Assembly: GCF_030272615.1 (NCBI RefSeq)
Contig: NC_081409.1
Location: forward strand, 210,039,190-210,103,189
DNA from: Cryptomeria japonica
Taxonomy: Eukaryota > Streptophyta > Pinopsida > Cupressales > Cupressaceae
DNA: 64,000 nucleotides
Direction: 5' to 3'
The notes beneath the pieces were generated by a model. It did no database searches. It was not told where the DNA came from and saw only the letters and a program-made list of their open reading frames with translations. The position numbers and the translations under genes were made by a program. Each line of letters starts with the position of its first letter. The first letter of the stretch is position 1. Shown here in pieces: positions 11,489-22,466 of this stretch.

Positions 11489-12761
11489 AATGATAAGATG
11501 TACAACCGGTACAGGATGCTATACCAGTCAATAGGTGAAGAACACTCTACTGGCAAAGGGTTTTATTGGTATGTGTTTTTCAGACTGACTGAACATCAGA
11601 AATTCGTGTCTTGATTAGTCTGAAGCTGAGGTGGCAAGTAGGGTGTGGTTGGTGAAGCTTCATCCACAGGATCGATGAAACATATATTTGCCATTAATGA
11701 AGGAACCGCAAATCAAGGTATTGCATCAGACTGATTATGGCTTGAGGAAGAGGGAATGACAGAGGAAGATCAGGGGAGTAGTTGGCTCCTTGATCGAAGC
11801 AAGAAGATCAGATTGAAAGAATACCTCGAGAAGGAAACAATAGAGGCATTAATAGAAATTTGACAGTTGTAAATCTATATAAAGGATCGTGTTTCCCTTG
11901 TCTGTAAAACGTGTCTTAAAAGGCACAGAAATGATGGAGTTGAACCGATGGACTTCAAGGAGATCAGATCTTGCAAGATCTGACTGGATTTGATTTGCCT
12001 TGAGGATGGTGAAGAAACCCTAACCGCCTAGATTTTGAATTATTTTGGTGGGAAATCATCTTATAAGAAAATAGAGTAATGAACAGAAAAGATGATGTTG
12101 CAGTAAAGAGAGTAGTGTGGAGAGGAGTTGGAAGAAGAAAACTTGAGAAGTGGTTTCTATCAAGTTGCAGTGTGTGTAAGCAAGAAGACCGGTCAGAAGA
12201 CTCTACCGATAGTTTCATAGTTGAGTAGTTGAGCCTTATTGGTAAGGCATGACAGAGAAAGCAGCATCCCAGTGTGACACAGTGTACTAAGAGACTGTGT
12301 GTGAGAAGGAGAGAAAGATAACAGAAAGTTAATTGATTCAAGAGCTGCAAAATTCATTTGCAGTAAGAAACCTAAATTCTACTCAAATAGTATTTAAATA
12401 TACATTGCCAAGTTGGAGCTTGGTGCTCCTTGGGTTGGTGCCCTAAAAGTGTAGGGGTTGGTGCTCCTTGGGTTGGTGCCCCAAAACTTTGTAACTGTGT
12501 TTCACTGTGAGGCTGGATTGGAGCAATAGACTTTAGTAGCTTTTCTCATCGAGGTTTTTCCCATATTGGGTTTTCCTTATAAATCTGGTGTTGTGAGTTG
12601 GTTGTGTGTGCACGATCACTTTTCCTTTCTTTCTTATATTATCGGTTTGACTGTCTATGTGATTAAGTACATAATTGATGTTCTTAAGTTAGATCAGAAA
12701 AATAATAGACCTAGGAACCACTGATTCAACCCCCTCTCAGTGGTACTTTGTGTTCAACAAT

Positions 12762-12773
12762 TGGTATCAGAGC
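12762..12773 (+). other. Copia primer-binding site
   Basis: TGGTATCAGAGC two bases after the 5' LTR. This is the standard plant copia site, complementary to the 3' end of initiator methionine tRNA. Confidence 0.9.
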
Positions 12774-12824
12774 TAATTTCCTGGTTATATTTAAACCTTG
12801 GGTAGATTCTGGACTTTGAGCACA

Positions 12825-14422
12825 ATGGCAAGAAGTGAGTCTGCTTCCTCAAAAGACCCTTTGTTTGATGGATATAACTATGTCTTCTGGAGCAGAAGAA
12901 TGGAGACATATATTTTATCTCTTGGCTTTGATGTATCGATGTCATTCAAGAATGGGTATGCTGTTCCTAATACTCCTCCCACTGATCCGGATGCAAAGAA
13001 GGAGTATGCAAATAATGAAAAGGCTAAACATGCATATTGAGTGGACTATCCGATAATGAATTTGTCAAGGTTATAAACTGTGTTTCAACAAAGGAAACAT
13101 GCGACAAGTTGCAGAGATTGTTTGAGGGAGATGCAAAGGTCAAGGAGGACAAACTACAAACTCTAAGGAGCCAACTTGAAAGGATCAAAATGAAAGATGA
13201 TGAAAAAATCACAGAATACCTTCACATATTTGATGAAACTGTGAATGCTATTAGAGGACTTGGTGAAGAGATTGCAGATGAAATTCTTGTCAAAAAGATA
13301 CTTAGATCTCTCACTCCCAAATATGATACTGAAGTGTCAACCATAGAAGAAGCCAAGGATCTGAAGACTTTTACTATGGATGAACTATTTGGTTCCCTGA
13401 CAGCCTATTAGACGAGAACAACTAGTGAGACTTCCTCAAGAAAAGAAGCTACTTTCAATACCACCAAAAAGGGGAAGGAAGTCGTTACTCTTAAAGAATC
13501 CAGTGAAGACTCTGATGTTGAAGTAGAAAACTTTGTCAGGAAGCTCAAAAGAGGACCAGGCCAGTACAAAGGAAAGCTGCCACTTAAGTGTTTCAACTAT
13601 GGGAAGGTAGGACACTTCGATGCAAGTTGTCCTCACAAAGAAACAGGTGGAGATGAGTCAAGAGAGTTTAGAAGATCTATCGACAAAGACAAAGAAAGAA
13701 ATGACCATCGGCAGGGAAGAAGAGACTACCAAAACCAAAATAGTTTATATACCATTGAGGATGACACAACAAATGACGAGGATGCCTCAGAAGATGATGA
13801 CCATGAGAACCACAAAAGAGTAAATCTTTTTATGGCATTTGACAGACCTGCTACTGAAGATGAGGAAGAAGAGGATGTTGAGGCTGAAGTGGATTTGGAA
13901 AGTGAACTTATCAATGCACTTGAAGAACTAAGTAAAACAAGAAGAGAACTCAAGAGAGTTAAGCTTATTGCAGTAGATGAACAAGATCTCTTGAAGCAGT
14001 CTCCGGAAGAATCCGGTCAAATCATATCTGACTTAAAGCTGTAGCTGGAAGAAACTAAGAGGATCGATGAAGCTACAACCCTTGACTTGACAAAGAAAGA
14101 AAAGGAGCATCAAGAGCTGGAAGCATAAATAATAAAGCTCAGAAAGGAGCTTGAGGAAAGAAAGGAAGAAATAAAAATAAGAAGCAAGTATGAAGGCAAC
14201 ACTAAAGCTTTGGATAAGATGTTGAGCAAACAAAAGCAATCCAAAAACACTAGTGGCTTAGGCTTTGAAGTTGGTCAAGGATCAGCCCACAATGGAAAAT
14301 ATGACAAAGAAGTAATGTTCACTTCTTCAATTGAAGGAGAAGAAAAGAAGACATTCACTGTAGGCAAGGAAACCGGTAAAAAGACATATTCTGATATTGT
14401 TATAAATCGACATCCAAACTGA
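12825..14422 (+). pseudogene. Copia gag polyprotein region, broken
   Basis: Gag, the structural protein that packages element RNA. The start ATG at 12825 lies 52 bp after the primer site in a CACAATGG context. The N-terminus (FDGYNYVFWSRRMETYI) and the following region (about 13037-13411) match the UBN2/DUF4219 copia gag family. A frameshift lies near 13033, and in-frame stops occur at 13409, 14042, about 14126 and 14420. A zinc knuckle at 13588-13629 has Tyr for its second Cys (CFNYGKVGHFDASC). An acidic and then coiled-coil-like segment (13850-14220) makes this gag unusually long, as in long-gag copia families. Confidence 0.85.
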
Positions 14423-16490
14423 CATACAGAAATGAACTGGAGGTCACACTTCATGCACAAATTTGCAGATCCAAGAAGGAATGCAAGGATTGATCGAGAA
14501 GGATTCACTAGATTCAACAACATGAATGGAAGACCCCCAATGAGGAAGTTCCATTCTGGACCAAGACAACACGACCGATATGTATCAAATTTTCATGGTT
14601 ACCGTTACCGGTGTAATAAATTTGGGCACAAAATAGTTGACTATAGGTTAAACAATAAACCTTCTATGAATTTTGAAAGTAGAAATTTATTTAATGCACT
14701 CCAAGATATGAATGTTGTTTGTTATCAGTGCAATGGATATGGACATAAGAGATTTGATTGTAGGAAGACCCAACCAATATGCCACAATAGCATTAAAGAT
14801 GCTTCTTTTATTGAAAACATAAAATGCTATAACTATCAAGAATTTGGACACATAACCAAATTATGCAAAAACAAGAAGATCAAGCAAATGAAGGAAAACC
14901 CTGATCAAAGACCGGGATCTGAACCTGAACAGAATTCAAGAGCTAACAATAAGAAGGAAATCAAACTGGTTTGGGTTGAGAAAGAAAAGGAAAAGATAGA
15001 ATCAAGTCTCATAGTACAGTCTGTCTTGCATGTTGAGAGGAAAAATGTATGGGTAATAGATAGTGGTTGCTCAAACCATATGACTGGTGACAAAAGAAAA
15101 TTCATTAATCTTGAAGATTGGAATGGTGGGTCGGTAAGGTTTGGAGACAATTCCTCCATCAAAATAAAGGGAAAAGGAACACTAAGCATTGATGGAAAAC
15201 TGAAGGCACATGATGTATATTATGTGGAAGGCCTCAAACATAATCTGCTAAGTGTGAGTCAAATGTGCACCAAAGGTTACAAATTCACCTTTGACTCAAC
15301 CGGTTGTCAGATAAAGAAAGATAGTACCAGTAAAGTGGTGATAGAAGGAAAGAGAACTAATGGAAATGTTTATAATCTGAAGGAATGTTGTGAGTCCCAA
15401 TGTATGTTAGGACAAGTAGATGAAAGTTGGTTGTGGCACAAAAGATTATGCCACATAAATTTTGAAAACTTGGTTGTAGTAAGCCCAAAGGGGTGTGTGA
15501 GGAATATTCCACCCATCATCAAGCCAGTAAATACATTTTATGATGAATGTGTAAAAGGCAAGCAAACAAGACTAAGTTTCAGAACAAAGGAGGACAACAC
15601 CTCCAAGCCACTTGAAATTGTGCATACAGATCTATGTGGTCCAACTAGAACAAGAGCACTTGTCGGTGAAAGATACTTCATGCTTTTCATTGATGACTAC
15701 TCAAGGATGACATAGGTCACCTTTCTGCAAGATAAATCACAAGCATTTGAAAGATTCAAGATCTTTCAGAAGATGGTAGAAAAGGAAAGTGGGTACAAAT
15801 TAAAATGTCTAAGACCAAATAGAGGTGGAGAGTTCAAATCAAATGAATTTGAAGATTACTGTGAAAAACATGGAATTAGAAGACAATACTCTGCTCCTAG
15901 AACACCACAACAAAATGGTGTGGTAGAAAGGAAGAAGAGGACAGTCAAGGAGATGGCCAGAACTATGTTGAATGAGGCCAGTCTACCAGATACTTATTGG
16001 AAAGAAGCAATGCATACTACTGCATACACCTTGAATTGGGTTCAGTTAAGAAAAAACAACAAGATGACACCTTATGAATTATGGTATGACTGGAAGCCAT
16101 CAGTAAAATATTTCAAAGTTTTTGGAAGCAAATGCTTCATTAAGAAAGATATGGATGGTTTGGGAAGCTTTGACTCTAGAAGTGATGAAGGGATCTTCCT
16201 TGGTTACTCGTCAAACAACAAGACCTACAAATGCTACAATAAAAGACTAAGAAGAATTGTTGAAAGTGTGCATGTAAGAGTTGATGAGGATATACACAAA
16301 GGATATCACTGGTATGATGACTTCGATGATGAAAATACTAATGTTCAGTCTGACACTGAACCAGAGGCAGCACCTTAGAAGGCTCCCAACCGGTATGTAC
16401 AGTTGAATCATCCGGAAGAGCAAATTATGGGAAATAAGAGTGATGGGGTGTAGACTAGAAGAAGACTTGCCTGAAATGATGAACAAGTCA
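14423..16490 (+). pseudogene. Copia zinc knuckles, protease and integrase, broken
   Basis: Same frame as gag. One intact CX2CX4HX4C knuckle (CYQCNGYGHKRFDC) lies near 14718-14760, with two degenerate ones beside it. Then come the protease (VIDSGCSNHMTGD, catalytic DSG near 15058), the integrase zinc domain (LWHKRLCHINF .. YDECVKGKQ) and the integrase core. Catalytic residues visible are D in HTDLCGP and E in QQNGVVERK. The middle Asp is replaced (PNRGGEF instead of a D before RGGEF/NGGEF). Stops lie at 15713 (a Trp position), 16376, 16450 and 16474. After 16379 the frame reads the short linker that normally precedes RT, and stops where RT should start. Confidence 0.9.
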
Positions 16491-16496
16491 ACCTAG

Positions 16497-16847
16497 GTCT
16501 CATGGCATAGCAAGAAGTAGGACTCAGTCTCCCTATCTACTGTTGAAACTGAATACATTGTTGCTGCTACATGTTGCTCTCAGGTGCTTTCGATGAAGAA
16601 AACTCTTAAAGATATCCAAGTGGACATCACTGATCCCATTCTCATCCGGTGTGACAATTCAAGTGCAATCAACATAGCAAAGAATCTGGTCATGCATTTT
16701 AGAACAAAGCACATTGCAATCAAATACCACTTCCTCAAAGAGAAGGTTGAAGGACAAGAGGTAAGAATGGATTATGTTCCTACTGGTGAACAAGTAGCAG
16801 ACATTTTCACCAAACCACTACCGGTAAGCACGTTTGAGTACCTCTGA
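16497..16847 (+). pseudogene. Copia RNase H, C-terminal remainder
   Basis: The frame resumes with VSWHSKK, a TAG, then STVETEYIVAA and RCDNSSAINIAKN, ending VADIFTKPLP. This is the end of copia RNase H, which removes RNA from the RNA-DNA hybrid. It is out of frame with the integrase part. The jump from the pre-RT linker (..NDEQVN, 16490) to here is a precise loss of the RT and the first RNase H active-site region. About 16848-17020 is 3' untranslated sequence with purine tracts. Confidence 0.9.
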
Positions 16848-17008
16848 CACAAGTTGGGAGTTGTATCATTTACCTAGGAAGGTTTGTACAATTCAGGGGG
16901 AGCATTATGTGGTTCAAAGAGGGAGTGCGCAAGTACCCTTTTTCATTGTGTCAAAGGGGGAGAAATTTACCGATATAGAGTGGACTGTGAGAAGTTGATA
17001 TCAATGCC

Positions 17009-17019
17009 AAGTGGGGAGA
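17009..17019 (+). other. Copia polypurine tract
   Basis: AAGTGGGGAGA directly before the 3' LTR, the usual plus-strand primer. Two similar tracts (CAGGGGGAG near 16894 and AAAGGGGGAGAAA near 16955) lie a little upstream. Confidence 0.8.
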
Positions 17020-17020
17020 T

Positions 17021-18355
17021 TGTTAGCTTTTTGGCACTTAGTTGTCATTGATGTCAATCGGTGGAGACTGAACATGGTAGATGGTTGCTTGGATAATAAT
17101 GAAGAGGAAAAATGATAAGATGTACAATTGGTACAGGATGCTATACCGGTCAACAGGTGAAGAACACTCTATTGGCAAAGGGTTTTACAGATATGTGTTT
17201 GTCGGACCGATTGAAAATTGGAAAGTCGTGTCTTGATTAGTGTGAAGCTAAGGTGGCAAGTAGGGCATGGTTGGTGAAGCTTCATCCATAGGATCGATGA
17301 AACAAATATTCGCCATTAATGAAGGAACTGCAAATCAAGGGATTGCATCAGACTAATTGCGGCTCGAGGAAGAAGGAATGATAGAGGAAGATTAGGGGAG
17401 TAGTTAGCGCCTAGATCAAAGAAAGAAGATCAGATTGAAAGAATACCTCGAGAAGGAAACAACAGAGGCATTAATAGCAATTTGACAGATGTAAATCTAT
17501 ATAAAGGATCATGTTTCCCTTGTCTGTAAAATGTGTCTTAAAAGGCATGGAAATGATAGAGTTGAACCGATGGACTTCAAGGAGATCAGATCTTGCAAGA
17601 TCTGACTGGATTTGATTTGCATCAAGGATGGTGAAGAAACCCTAACCGCCTGGATTTTTAATTATTTTGGCGGGAAATCATCTTAGAATAAAATGGAGCA
17701 ATGAACAGAAAAGATGATGCTGCAATAAAGAAAGTAGTGTGGAGAGGAGTTGGAAGAAGAAAACTTGAGAAGTGGTTTCTATCAAGTTGCAGTGTGACTA
17801 AGCAGGCAGACCGGTCAGAAGACTCTACCGGTAGTTTCATTGTAGAGCAGTTGAGCCTTATCGGTAAGGCATGATAGAGAAAGCAACATCCTAGTGTGAC
17901 ATAGTGTACTAAGAGATTGTGTGTGAGAAGGAGAGAAAGATAATAGAAAGTCAATTGATTCAAGAGCTATAGAATTCATTTGTAGTAAGAAGCCTAAATT
18001 ATACTCAAATAGTATTTTAATATACATTGCCAAGTTGGAGCTTGGTGCAGGGGTTGGTGCTCCTTAGGTTGGTGCCCTAAACTTTGTAACTGTGTTTCAC
18101 TATGAGGCTGGATTGGAGCAGTAGACTTCAACAACTTTTCTCACTGAGGTTTTTCCCATATTGGGTTTTCCTCGTAAATCTGGTGTTGTGAGTTGGTTGT
18201 GTGTGCATGGTCACTTTGCCTTTCTTTCGTATACTACCTGTTTGACTGTCTATGTGATTAAGTGCATAATTGATATTCTCAAGTTAGATCAAAAAAATAA
18301 TAGACCTAGGAACCACTGATTCGCCCCCCCTCTCAGTGGTACTCTGTGTTCAACA
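17021..18355 (+). mobile_element. Copia 3' LTR
   Basis: 1335 bp from TGTTAGCTTTTTGGC to GTGTTCAACA, followed by the target duplication ACCAT (18356-18360). It is the uninterrupted reference for the split 5' LTR. TATATAAAG at 17498-17506 marks the promoter core. Confidence 0.9.
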
Positions 18356-18360
18356 ACCAT

Positions 18361-19190
18361 AATGCTAAGCCTCTAAAAATATTCTATATAAGCATCTACT
18401 ATTCCATACTGATTTAGTTGTGCAAGCTTCCTAAAGTGCACCCCAGGGTCCTTTTTATCAAATCTCTCAATGAGTTTGGTATTAAACTCATCATAGATTA
18501 TGATGGACCTATGGCCCAAGGTAACAAGACCATGATACCACCATTCGTGTGCAACTCCATCCAAATGCAAGGTGGAAAATTTAATTGGCTCATCTCCAGC
18601 CATGTGTTTAAGAGCTAAATAGTTATCCAAATTATGTACCCAAGCTCAAGTTGAGCACTTATCACTACCATTGAAATGATCAAGGGTGACCTTCCCCAAT
18701 GCATACTATAATTCCTTCTGATCAGATGGACCTCTATAATCTACTCTACCTCATTCCCTTCTTTTCTTTTCTTACATGAATTCATTAAAGGTTAGATAAT
18801 CTCTAACTACTCCAAAAGAGTCTCATATTCAATGTGGTCATGCATTAATTCATCAACCAATGAAAGAGGTATCGTGTTGGCAGTTTGAAGAACCTCTCTT
18901 TGAATGAAAGTAGGATAAAGTGGTGTAGAAGGAATACTTGAATATGTTGTTGTAGGCTACCTTTGATCATTATTTGGTTATCTTGAATATTTTCTCTCTA
19001 CATTATTTGTTTACTTTCTTTGTGTTGCATCCTGATTACTCTGAGTATTGTTTGGCATATTTTTAATAGACTTTCCCAACAATTAAGATATCATATTAAT
19101 CATAACATCAAATTCATTCTCAATCTCTTCATCACAATGTTATCTCAAACAGTCTTGTACCGGTTCAATCATCATTCTCCATTTGTATCA
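18361..19190 (-). pseudogene. Ty3/gypsy gag, N-terminal and central piece
   Basis: The minus strand reads a gypsy gag. Near 19170 it begins with a variable, stop-rich N-terminal part. Then come YRGPSDQKEL (near 18730), KVTLDHFNGSDK and the conserved Retrotrans_gag block with AHEWWYHGLVTLGH and LIERFDKKDP (18400-18560). Stops lie at 18370-18372 and several earlier places. The 5' LTR of this element is at 19405-20734 and the rest of its gag at 8369-8625; the copia element at 8626-18355 separates them. Nothing downstream of gag remains in the window. Confidence 0.8.
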
Positions 19191-19390
19191 GTTATGCAAA
19201 ACATGCCAACAGAAAGAAAATAGTTCTAATGCATAGGAAATTAAAGAACTCATTGCAAACTACAAAAGAAGAGGGGGCTAGGTCTTCACCTCTCAAATCA
19301 ATACATTAGCATAGAATTATCTTCAAAGCTTTAGAAAGTATTTTAACTTAACTCAACTAGCATGTGCTAATTCAAGATCAATAACTAGGC

Positions 19391-19401
19391 ATATGATACC
19401 A
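19391..19401 (-). other. Gypsy primer-binding site
   Basis: The minus strand reads TGGTATCATAT, three bases inside the LTR end. The first eight bases match the initiator methionine tRNA site used by many plant elements; the rest has diverged. Confidence 0.6.
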
Positions 19402-19404
19402 AAC

Positions 19405-20734
19405 TGAAAAATCATATTTTTTGATATGAAGTTAGACCTACAAGTGACGTTCAAAAATGAATGTAATGCTAGGGAGAGTTACCTAGTTCAGTCTTTAAAC
19501 CTTGTAAACTTCACCAACAACCACTAATGTCCGAAAATGATGTTAAGAGCCCCCAAGATTATAGATTTCAGATCCTTCAAGCTATAGATTTTAGACAACC
19601 AGTAAGAGGATGACTCATAAATAAATTCCAGAATTGAGCTTCCACCTTCAACAATACTATGAACACTTTGAAACTCCTAGCCATTAAGAAAAGGTGATTT
19701 TCTAGAAATATGGAAATATATATTAGACCCAAAAAATGGCGTAATAACACCCCTTAAGCACACCAGAGATATCGAATCAACAAACACACCAAACCCTAAA
19801 CACACCACACTAAAATTTACAAACCCACTTCAAAAAACACTCAAAATCTTCATTCTAACTCCACCAAAATGATATAAATATGGAACTCTATGAATATCAA
19901 TGTAATCCCTAAAGTAGAATCACCCCTTCTGACTAGGGTGGATCTCTCACCACTGAAACTAGCAAACAAGATGAAATTTTTTGTCCTCAACTTGCATAAA
20001 GTTAAACTTGGAAACTTTCCAGTAACATCATGTTATGTTGTCAAAGAAAAGATGTCCAAATGAAAGCCAAAGAGGTGATTATATAAGAGAGAGAAGTAAA
20101 TTAGGGCAACTAGATTTGAAATTATATTTCCCTCCGAGAAACCCACACTCAATTCATGAGATTTTTAATTTATTTTTAATTCTTTATGCCTCTCTTATTA
20201 GGTGTCCACTTTTGGAGGCTAAAATTTGGCCTTTGGAAAAGAATTAATAAATCTTATTTCTATGCCTTCCATAAGGACATAATAGGCCCCCTTTTAAAAA
20301 CAACATTGTGCAACTAGGTCAAGGGGTACAAATCACTTATGTCATAAAGTGATAAAATAAGAGACTTCGGTGATTAAAATCAAAATATTTTTTCTTAAAC
20401 ATAATGAAACTTCACCCAACATCCATATACAAAACATTACACTGCTGAAGAAATAGAGGTCGACCCAAATGCTAAAAATAAACACTTACTAAAAATAGTA
20501 AGTGTGTCCAAACACCATACCTGCCCAAACAAAGATAAGCTGAAACTAACTATAAATAATAAGTGCTAAAAATGGTCACTACTAAAAATAGTAACCCCTC
20601 CAAGAAAGCGCCGAAAACCACCACCAAGCCCTACATAGGCCTGGAGTCCCCTAAACAACTTCACTTAGCCTATGAGAACCTGTAATAGGCTAATGGACTA
20701 CCAAACTAATCAAGTGCATGAAGGGGGCATTACA
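19405..20734 (-). mobile_element. 5' LTR of the gypsy element carrying the split gag
   Basis: The minus-strand LTR starts TGTAATGCCCCCTTCATG at 20734 and ends ATATGATTTTTCA at 19405, next to a primer-binding site. About 1330 bp. The TGTAATGCCCC start is shared with the insertion at 8774, so the two may belong to related families. No matching 3' LTR is in the window. Confidence 0.7.
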
Positions 20735-22383
20735 AGGAGCATATTAAATAACAATAAACAACAATAGAGACAATTAAAAAAGAACACATAAAACAACAAA
20801 TTACATGGTTGACCATTTAAGGCTACATCCACAAAAAAGAAGGGCAATATCTTTAGTCATTGATTCTCTCATACAAAATACATAATCTGCACTCATCCTT
20901 TTATACAAATTTTAATTCTTCAAATATGAAGTGACAAGAAAGAAATAAAGAAACAAAAAAAGGAAAAATTAGATAATTGTTAGGTTTCACATTCTCAAAA
21001 TTCACTACTTATAACAATTAATAATTTCGCTAGAAAACCAAGAAAAAACTTAATTTCAACTATTTTCTATTTTACTAAACCTATGAATGAATGTCCCAAT
21101 TCACCCTTTATTCCAAATAGAAAACTAAAACTATAAAAAAAAATTAATTTCAACTATTTTCTCTTCTACTAAACCTGCAGATGAATGTCTCATTTCACCC
21201 TTAAGTCCAAGTAGATAACTAAACTCTAAAAAGCTATACTCAATTAAAAATTACCCCTAAGGGTAGACCAAGAGAATATCAACGACAAATATACAAGTTG
21301 TACAAGTTGAACAATCTACATAGAAACCACCAAGAAACTCAAGAAAGATGCACATGCGAATGCCTTATGTATTGGTAGGTATAACACCCACATACCAAAA
21401 TAAAACACAATACAAAAGCTTACAATATATCAAGTACATCTGAAGAAGACATGTCAGCCAAAATAAAGAGTGGACTTTGATATACCAATCAGATTTTTGC
21501 TAAGTACTATTTATTTTTGTCTTTTTATATTTTTTTTTCTTGGGTAGCTGCTTTCAATAAGCCGGTTCTTTCTTGCCAACTCTATTTTTTCTTTTTTTTT
21601 TAAATTGAAAAAACATGCATATATTATTTCTTTCCAACTATATTTTTTCTTTTTTTTTTTAAATTGAAAAAACATGCAAAAACATGCATATATTATTTCT
21701 TTCCAACTACTTTTTTTTTCGTATAGAATAAGTAACTACCCACCTTGTAAATAGGGTGCTTCAGTTTAGTAAGATAGGCTGATTAGAACTGAACTTCGAG
21801 TATGATTTTGCAACAACTGATCCCCAAATTTAAGAAAAAATCTGAACTGATTTTTTTACCAATGAATTTCAGGCACGAATGGCCACATCGAGCCTAATTT
21901 TTATCCACCGACATTCATCTCAGACAAAATGAAATGCTTATCAAAATGGATTAATATAGTTTTTCTCAATTCAATATAGAGAAAGGATCCAAATCTGAAA
22001 AGATAAAAAAAGATTTCATCCAAAGTTTCTTGTTTGAGATGATCTCACTCTTATCTTCTATATAATTAGGTCTGAGCTAAATTTAGTAGAGGCAAGCTGA
22101 TAGGCAGATAGACTGTGTTTGTCCGTAGTTGTTGGAGATTAGCTTTGTTCGATGCCCTACTCAAGATTATGGTCAAATTTTAAATTTTCTAATGGAAGAT
22201 TTGATAAATTTTTATGTTCAGTCAAATGCTAGAATCTGGAGTGTTTATCCAAACGTTGCTTTCTCTTTATCGTCAAATTGTTATGGAATTTGAAGTCTTA
22301 TGTTCCCATCTGAACTGGATGGGAAAAATCCTTGGATTTTAAATGATTATGAATTAAAATTCATGGGGGCATTGATTGCAATT
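20735..22383. other. 5' flank of the transporter gene, AT-rich
   Basis: No gene is seen. 21051-21240 holds two copies of a ~94 bp repeat (TAATTTCAACTATTTTCT .. ACTAAACCT). 21567-21715 holds two to three copies of a ~62 bp T-rich repeat containing AAATTGAAAAAACATGCA. The last few hundred bases are presumably the promoter region of the gene at 22467. Confidence 0.5.
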
Positions 22384-22391
22384 TATAAATA
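22384..22391 (+). promoter_or_regulatory. TATA box of the transporter gene
   Basis: TATAAATA 83 bp before the start codon. Transcription would begin near 22415, giving a leader of about 50 bases. No upstream ATG lies between 22415 and the chosen start. Confidence 0.65.
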
Positions 22392-22466
22392 GGAGATGGG
22401 GGGAGAAATATAATAAGGGTGAGGGACTAAATAAGATAGTGAAGCTCTTCACCTGCCGTGCATATC

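Larger units (their letters stand above)
8626..12759 (+). mobile_element. Copia 5' LTR, interrupted
   Basis: Starts TGTTGGCTTTTTGGCACTTA and ends GTGTTCAACA. 8626-8773 and 11489-12759 together match the 3' LTR (17021-18355). Between them sit a 2715 bp insert and a second copy of 55 bp of LTR sequence. TATATAAAG at 11876-11884 is the likely promoter TATA box; the matching box in the 3' LTR is at 17498-17506. Near 12412-12490 the phrase TTGGTGCTCCTTGGGTTGGT occurs twice, while the 3' LTR has one copy. Confidence 0.85.
8626..18355 (+). mobile_element. Ty1/copia element lacking reverse transcriptase
   Basis: Full extent of a plus-strand copia element: 5' LTR (8626-12759, containing a 2.8 kb interruption), primer site TGGTATCAGAGC, a long gag with zinc knuckles, protease, integrase, the end of RNase H, a purine tract and the 3' LTR (17021-18355), bounded by ACCAT duplications. 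The whole reverse transcriptase and the first part of RNase H are missing, so it could move only with enzymes supplied by a relative. The two LTRs differ by many substitutions and small indels, so the insertion is old. Frames are broken by several stops, mostly TAG and TGA. Confidence 0.9.
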
